A stretch of DNA of 55,674 nucleotides from NCBI GenBank assembly GCA_038241255.1, contig JBBRFW010000014.1:1-55674 (forward strand). Reading direction: 5' to 3'. The notes below the pieces were generated by a model. The model did no database searches. It saw only the letters and a program-made list of their open reading frames with translations, and was not told the DNA's origin. This document shows positions 52,806 through 55,674 of this stretch, piece by piece; within the stretch, counting starts at the first letter, position 1, and every line of letters starts with the position of its first letter. The translations under genes were made by a program, and so were the position numbers. The DNA comes from Schlegelella_A sp038241255. Its GTDB lineage: Bacteria; Pseudomonadota; Gammaproteobacteria; Burkholderiales; Burkholderiaceae_C.

Positions 52806-55674
52806 ATGTGGTTCACGCGCGTCTCGATCGCCAACCCGGTCTTCGCGACCATGGTCATGGCCGCGCTCTGCGTCCTCGGCCTGTTCTCGTACAGCCAGCT
52901 GCGCGTCGAGCGGCTGCCCGACATCACGCCGCCGATCGTCTTCGTCAGCGTCGCCTATCCCGGCGCATCGCCGGAGGCGGTCGAGACCGAGTTGACTCGG
53001 CCGATCGAGCTCTCGCTCAACGGCATCGCCGGCGTCAAGATGATCCGCTCGAACTCGCTCGAGGGGCGCAGCGAAACGGCGGTCGAGTTCCAGGTCTCGG
53101 CCGACATGAACCGCGCGGTGCAGGACATTCGCGACAAGGTCGCCGTCGTCCAGCCGAACTTTCCGCGCGATGCCAAGCAGCCGTACGTGTCGCGCTTCGA
53201 CGGCGACAACGCCCAGCCGACCGTCTACCTTTCGCTCCTCGGCCACGAGCGTAGCGCGCGCGAGCTCTCGCTGCTCGCCGACCAGGTCGTGAAGAAACGG
53301 CTCGAGCGCGCGACCGGCGTCGCCCGCGTCGACGTCGGCGGACTCACCGTGCGCCAGGTCCGCATCGACCTCGACCCGCAGCGCCTGCGCGCCCTCCAGC
53401 TCACGCCGGGCGACGTCTCGACCGCGCTGCAGCGGGCCAACGCAGACATGCCGGTGGGCCTGCTGACGGGCGGCAAGGAAGACGCGATCGTCCGCGTCGA
53501 GGGCAAAGTGAAGGACGCCAAGGCGTTCGCCGACATCGTCGTCGCGTCGCGCAACGGCAGCGTCATCCGCCTGGCGGACCTCGGTACCCTGGTCGAGCGC
53601 GAGCGCGAGCCCGACTCGCTCTCGCGCGACGACGGCGTGCCGTCGATCTCCTTCCAGGTCTTCAAGCAGCAGGACGCCAACATCGTCGAGACCGGCGAGG
53701 CGATCAAGGCCGCGGCCGAGGAGCTCAGGAACACCCTGCCACCGGGCGTCGAGCTGCGCCTCGTCTACGCCGACAGCGACTGGGTCGCGCGCTCGCTCTC
53801 GGGCGTGAAGAAGACCCTGATCGAAGGCGCGCTGCTGACCGTGGCGATCGTTTTCCTGTTCCTGCACAGCTGGCGCAGCACGATCATCACCGGGCTGACG
53901 CTGCCGATCGCGGTGATCTCGGCCTTCATCGCCGTCTACCTGTTCGGCTTCACGCTCAACTTCATGACGATGATGGCGCTGTCGCTGTGCATCGGCCTGC
54001 TCATCGACGATGCCATCGTGGTGCGCGAGAACATCGTGCGACACGTCCACCTGGGCCTCGGCCATCGCGAAGCGGCGCAGCTCGGCACCGACGAGATCGG
54101 CATGGCGGTGATGGCGACGACGTTCGCCATCTGCGCCGTGTTCGTGCCGGTCGCGTTCATGAAGGGGATCATCGGCAAGTTCTTCTTCTCGTTCGGCGTG
54201 ACGGTGGCCGTGGCGGTTATCGTCTCGCTGTTCGTCAGCTTCACCCTCGACCCGATGCTGTCGAGCATCTGGCGCGATCCGCCGAGCAATCGGCTGCTGC
54301 GCGTGCCGGTGCTCGGCTCGATGATGCGTGCGACCGACCGCCTGCTCGACGTCCTGCACGGCGTCTACGAGCGGCTGATCCACTGGATCTTCTCGGCGCG
54401 GCGCTATCGTGTCCTGGTGCCGCCGATCCCGGCGTTCGGCCACCGGTTCGACGCCGCTGGCCGGCGCGACCTGGCGGCGCCAAGGCGCTGGCGCCTGGCG
54501 ACGATCACGCCGCGCGCCGTCGTCGTGCTGTGCGGCATCGCCAGCTTCGTCGTCGCGATCGGCATTGCGCCGCTCGTCGGCACCGAGTTCATTCCCGAAA
54601 GCGACAACAGCTACATCCGCATGAACGTGACGCTGCCCGTCGGCACGAGCCTGCGGCGCGGCAGCGACAAGCTGCTCCAGGTCGAGGACGTCGTCCGAAG
54701 GATGCCTGAGATCCGCATGGTCTCGACGACGATCGGCGACACCGGCAACGGCAGCCGCAACTCGGGGGTGCTGTCGATCCAGCTCGTCAAGCCGCACGAG
54801 CGGAAGCTCAAGCAGCGCGAGGTCGAGAAGGCGATCCGCAAGGCCATCGAGCCGATCCCGGGCATCGAGGTCACGCTCGGCGACCAGCCGATCTTCGTCT
54901 CGCTGCTCGGCCCCGACCCCGCTGTGCTCGAAGCCGAAGTGCTGAAGCTGCAGGAGAAGGTCTCGAAGGTGCGCGGGATCGCCGATCTCAGCACGTCGGT
55001 GAAGCCGGGCATCCCGGCTTACGCGGTTCGCCTCAAGCGCGACGCGATTCGCGAGCTCGGCCTGACGACGACACAGCTCGCTGGAAGCCTGCGCGCCTAT
55101 GTCAACGGCGACGTCGCCACCTACTGGACCTCGCCCGACGGCGAGCAGGTCGACGTGGAGTTGCGCCTGCCGCAGACCTCGCGCGAGAACATCGCCCAGC
55201 TCGACGGCCTGCCGGTGGCCTATGCGAAGGACGGCACGCCGATCGCGCTGGCCAGCGTCGCCGACGTCGTGCCGGTCGTCAACCCGGTCGTCATCAAGCG
55301 CCAGGACCTGCAGCGCCGCCAGGCGATCTATGCCGGCACCGAGGGGCGGCCGAGCGGAGACGTCGGCGCCGACGTGCAGAAGATCGTCAAGGAATGGCAG
55401 CTGCCGCCCGGCTATCGCTTCGATGTCGGCGGCCAGACGCGCGACCAGCAGGAGGCGTTCGTGGGCGTCCTGTTCGCGCTAGGCGCGGCGGTGATCTTCA
55501 TCTACATCGTCCTGGCGTCGCAGTTCTCGAGCTTCCTGCAGCCGCTGGCGATCATGGCCTCGCTGCCGCTGGCGCTGATCGGCGTGATGCTGGCACTGCT
55601 CGTCACGCGCTCGACGCTCAACCTGTTCTCGATGATCGGCCTGGTGATGCTGATGGGCTTGGTGACCAAGAACG
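52806..55674 (+). CDS. RND efflux permease, HAE1 type, 3' end beyond window
   Basis: Proton-driven inner-membrane pump. It begins ATG 52806 (MWFTRVSIANPVFATMVMAA) and stays open for 956 codons to the right edge. Family features: PDITPPIVFVSVAYPGASPE and the porter domain; GLLIDDAIVVRENIVRH with the two proton-relay Asp in helix 4; TEFIPESDNSYIRM opening the second half; the helix 10-11 part NLFSMIGLVMLMGLVTKN at the edge. Subclass and substrates (drug or other hydrophobics) are not decided by sequence. No TetR or LysR gene is next to it. Confidence 0.93.
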   Translation, partial: MWFTRVSIANPVFATMVMAALCVLGLFSYSQLRVERLPDITPPIVFVSVAYPGASPEAVETELTRPIELSLNGIAGVKMIRSNSLEGRSETAVEFQVSADMNRAVQDIRDKVAVVQPNFPRDAKQPYVSRFDGDNAQPTVYLSLLGHERSARELSLLADQVVKKRLERATGVARVDVGGLTVRQVRIDLDPQRLRALQLTPGDVSTALQRANADMPVGLLTGGKEDAIVRVEGKVKDAKAFADIVVASRNGSVIRLADLGTLVEREREPDSLSRDDGVPSISFQVFKQQDANIVETGEAIKAAAEELRNTLPPGVELRLVYADSDWVARSLSGVKKTLIEGALLTVAIVFLFLHSWRSTIITGLTLPIAVISAFIAVYLFGFTLNFMTMMALSLCIGLLIDDAIVVRENIVRHVHLGLGHREAAQLGTDEIGMAVMATTFAICAVFVPVAFMKGIIGKFFFSFGVTVAVAVIVSLFVSFTLDPMLSSIWRDPPSNRLLRVPVLGSMMRATDRLLDVLHGVYERLIHWIFSARRYRVLVPPIPAFGHRFDAAGRRDLAAPRRWRLATITPRAVVVLCGIASFVVAIGIAPLVGTEFIPESDNSYIRMNVTLPVGTSLRRGSDKLLQVEDVVRRMPEIRMVSTTIGDTGNGSRNSGVLSIQLVKPHERKLKQREVEKAIRKAIEPIPGIEVTLGDQPIFVSLLGPDPAVLEAEVLKLQEKVSKVRGIADLSTSVKPGIPAYAVRLKRDAIRELGLTTTQLAGSLRAYVNGDVATYWTSPDGEQVDVELRLPQTSRENIAQLDGLPVAYAKDGTPIALASVADVVPVVNPVVIKRQDLQRRQAIYAGTEGRPSGDVGADVQKIVKEWQLPPGYRFDVGGQTRDQQEAFVGVLFALGAAVIFIYIVLASQFSSFLQPLAIMASLPLALIGVMLALLVTRSTLNLFSMIGLVMLMGLVTKN

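Noticed and set aside
51429..54797. A 1122-codon minus-strand open frame opposite the RND genes
   Set aside because: Same mirror effect; the plus-strand adaptor and permease have full family motifs.

Overview
The window is about 55.7 kb of G+C-rich bacterial chromosome (roughly 70% by eye). It is densely coded, with many genes overlapping by 4 bases (ATGA, GTGA, TTGA) and many GTG and TTG starts. Gene order points to a betaproteobacterium, probably of or near Burkholderiales: map-glnD, dapD-dapE-prmB, smc-zipA-ligA, and an SMC/ZipA/NAD-ligase block beside housekeeping genes. This placement is inference from gene order and protein style, not from a marker search. No rRNA, tRNA or CRISPR array is visible.

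Layout, left to right. 1-1647: end of a thiolase and acetoacetyl-CoA reductase (PHB precursor supply). 1814-3409: a broken peroxiredoxin-glutaredoxin gene abutting an apparently intact IS5-family element. 3442-7958 (minus): map, glnD, mnmH. 8067-13916 (plus): purL, which carries a palindromic repeat inside its reading frame, and an IlvD/Edd dehydratase. 13977-14810: eroded ArsR / SRPBCC pair. 15013-19559 (plus): type III polyketide synthase, methyltransferase, FAD oxidoreductase, DUF1624 membrane protein and rlmB, all with 4-base overlaps, then upp. 20221-24622 (minus): 2-hydroxyacid dehydrogenase, MFS, two-part chromate-type transporter and a periplasmic binding protein.

24734-28425: DUF1993 protein, then a lexA operon (lexA, Cdd1-like HhH protein, small hypothetical) divergent from an asparaginase across two LexA boxes, then ohr. 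28458-35329 (minus): ABC-F ATPase, prmB, dapE, pilU, dapD, queF. A second copy of the palindromic repeat touches the dapE start codon. 35455-43919 (plus): smc, zipA, nitronate monooxygenase, ligA, Nudix protein. 43980-44845: a badly decayed ABC_sub_bind-type gene. 44935-47798 (minus): GST, alpha/beta hydrolase, O-acetylhomoserine sulfhydrylase. 47911-55674 (plus): CBS protein, AllA-like cupin, aroC, MFS, and an RND pump (adaptor plus open-ended permease).

Two themes stand out. First, a small dispersed palindrome has inserted both in-frame into an essential gene (purL) and at a start codon (dapE), which resembles the behaviour of Rickettsia palindromic elements. Second, three separate accessory loci are visibly decaying by frameshift while the long housekeeping genes around them stay open. 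The main secondary-metabolism candidate is the type III PKS operon. No wholly new multi-gene system is proven from sequence alone.
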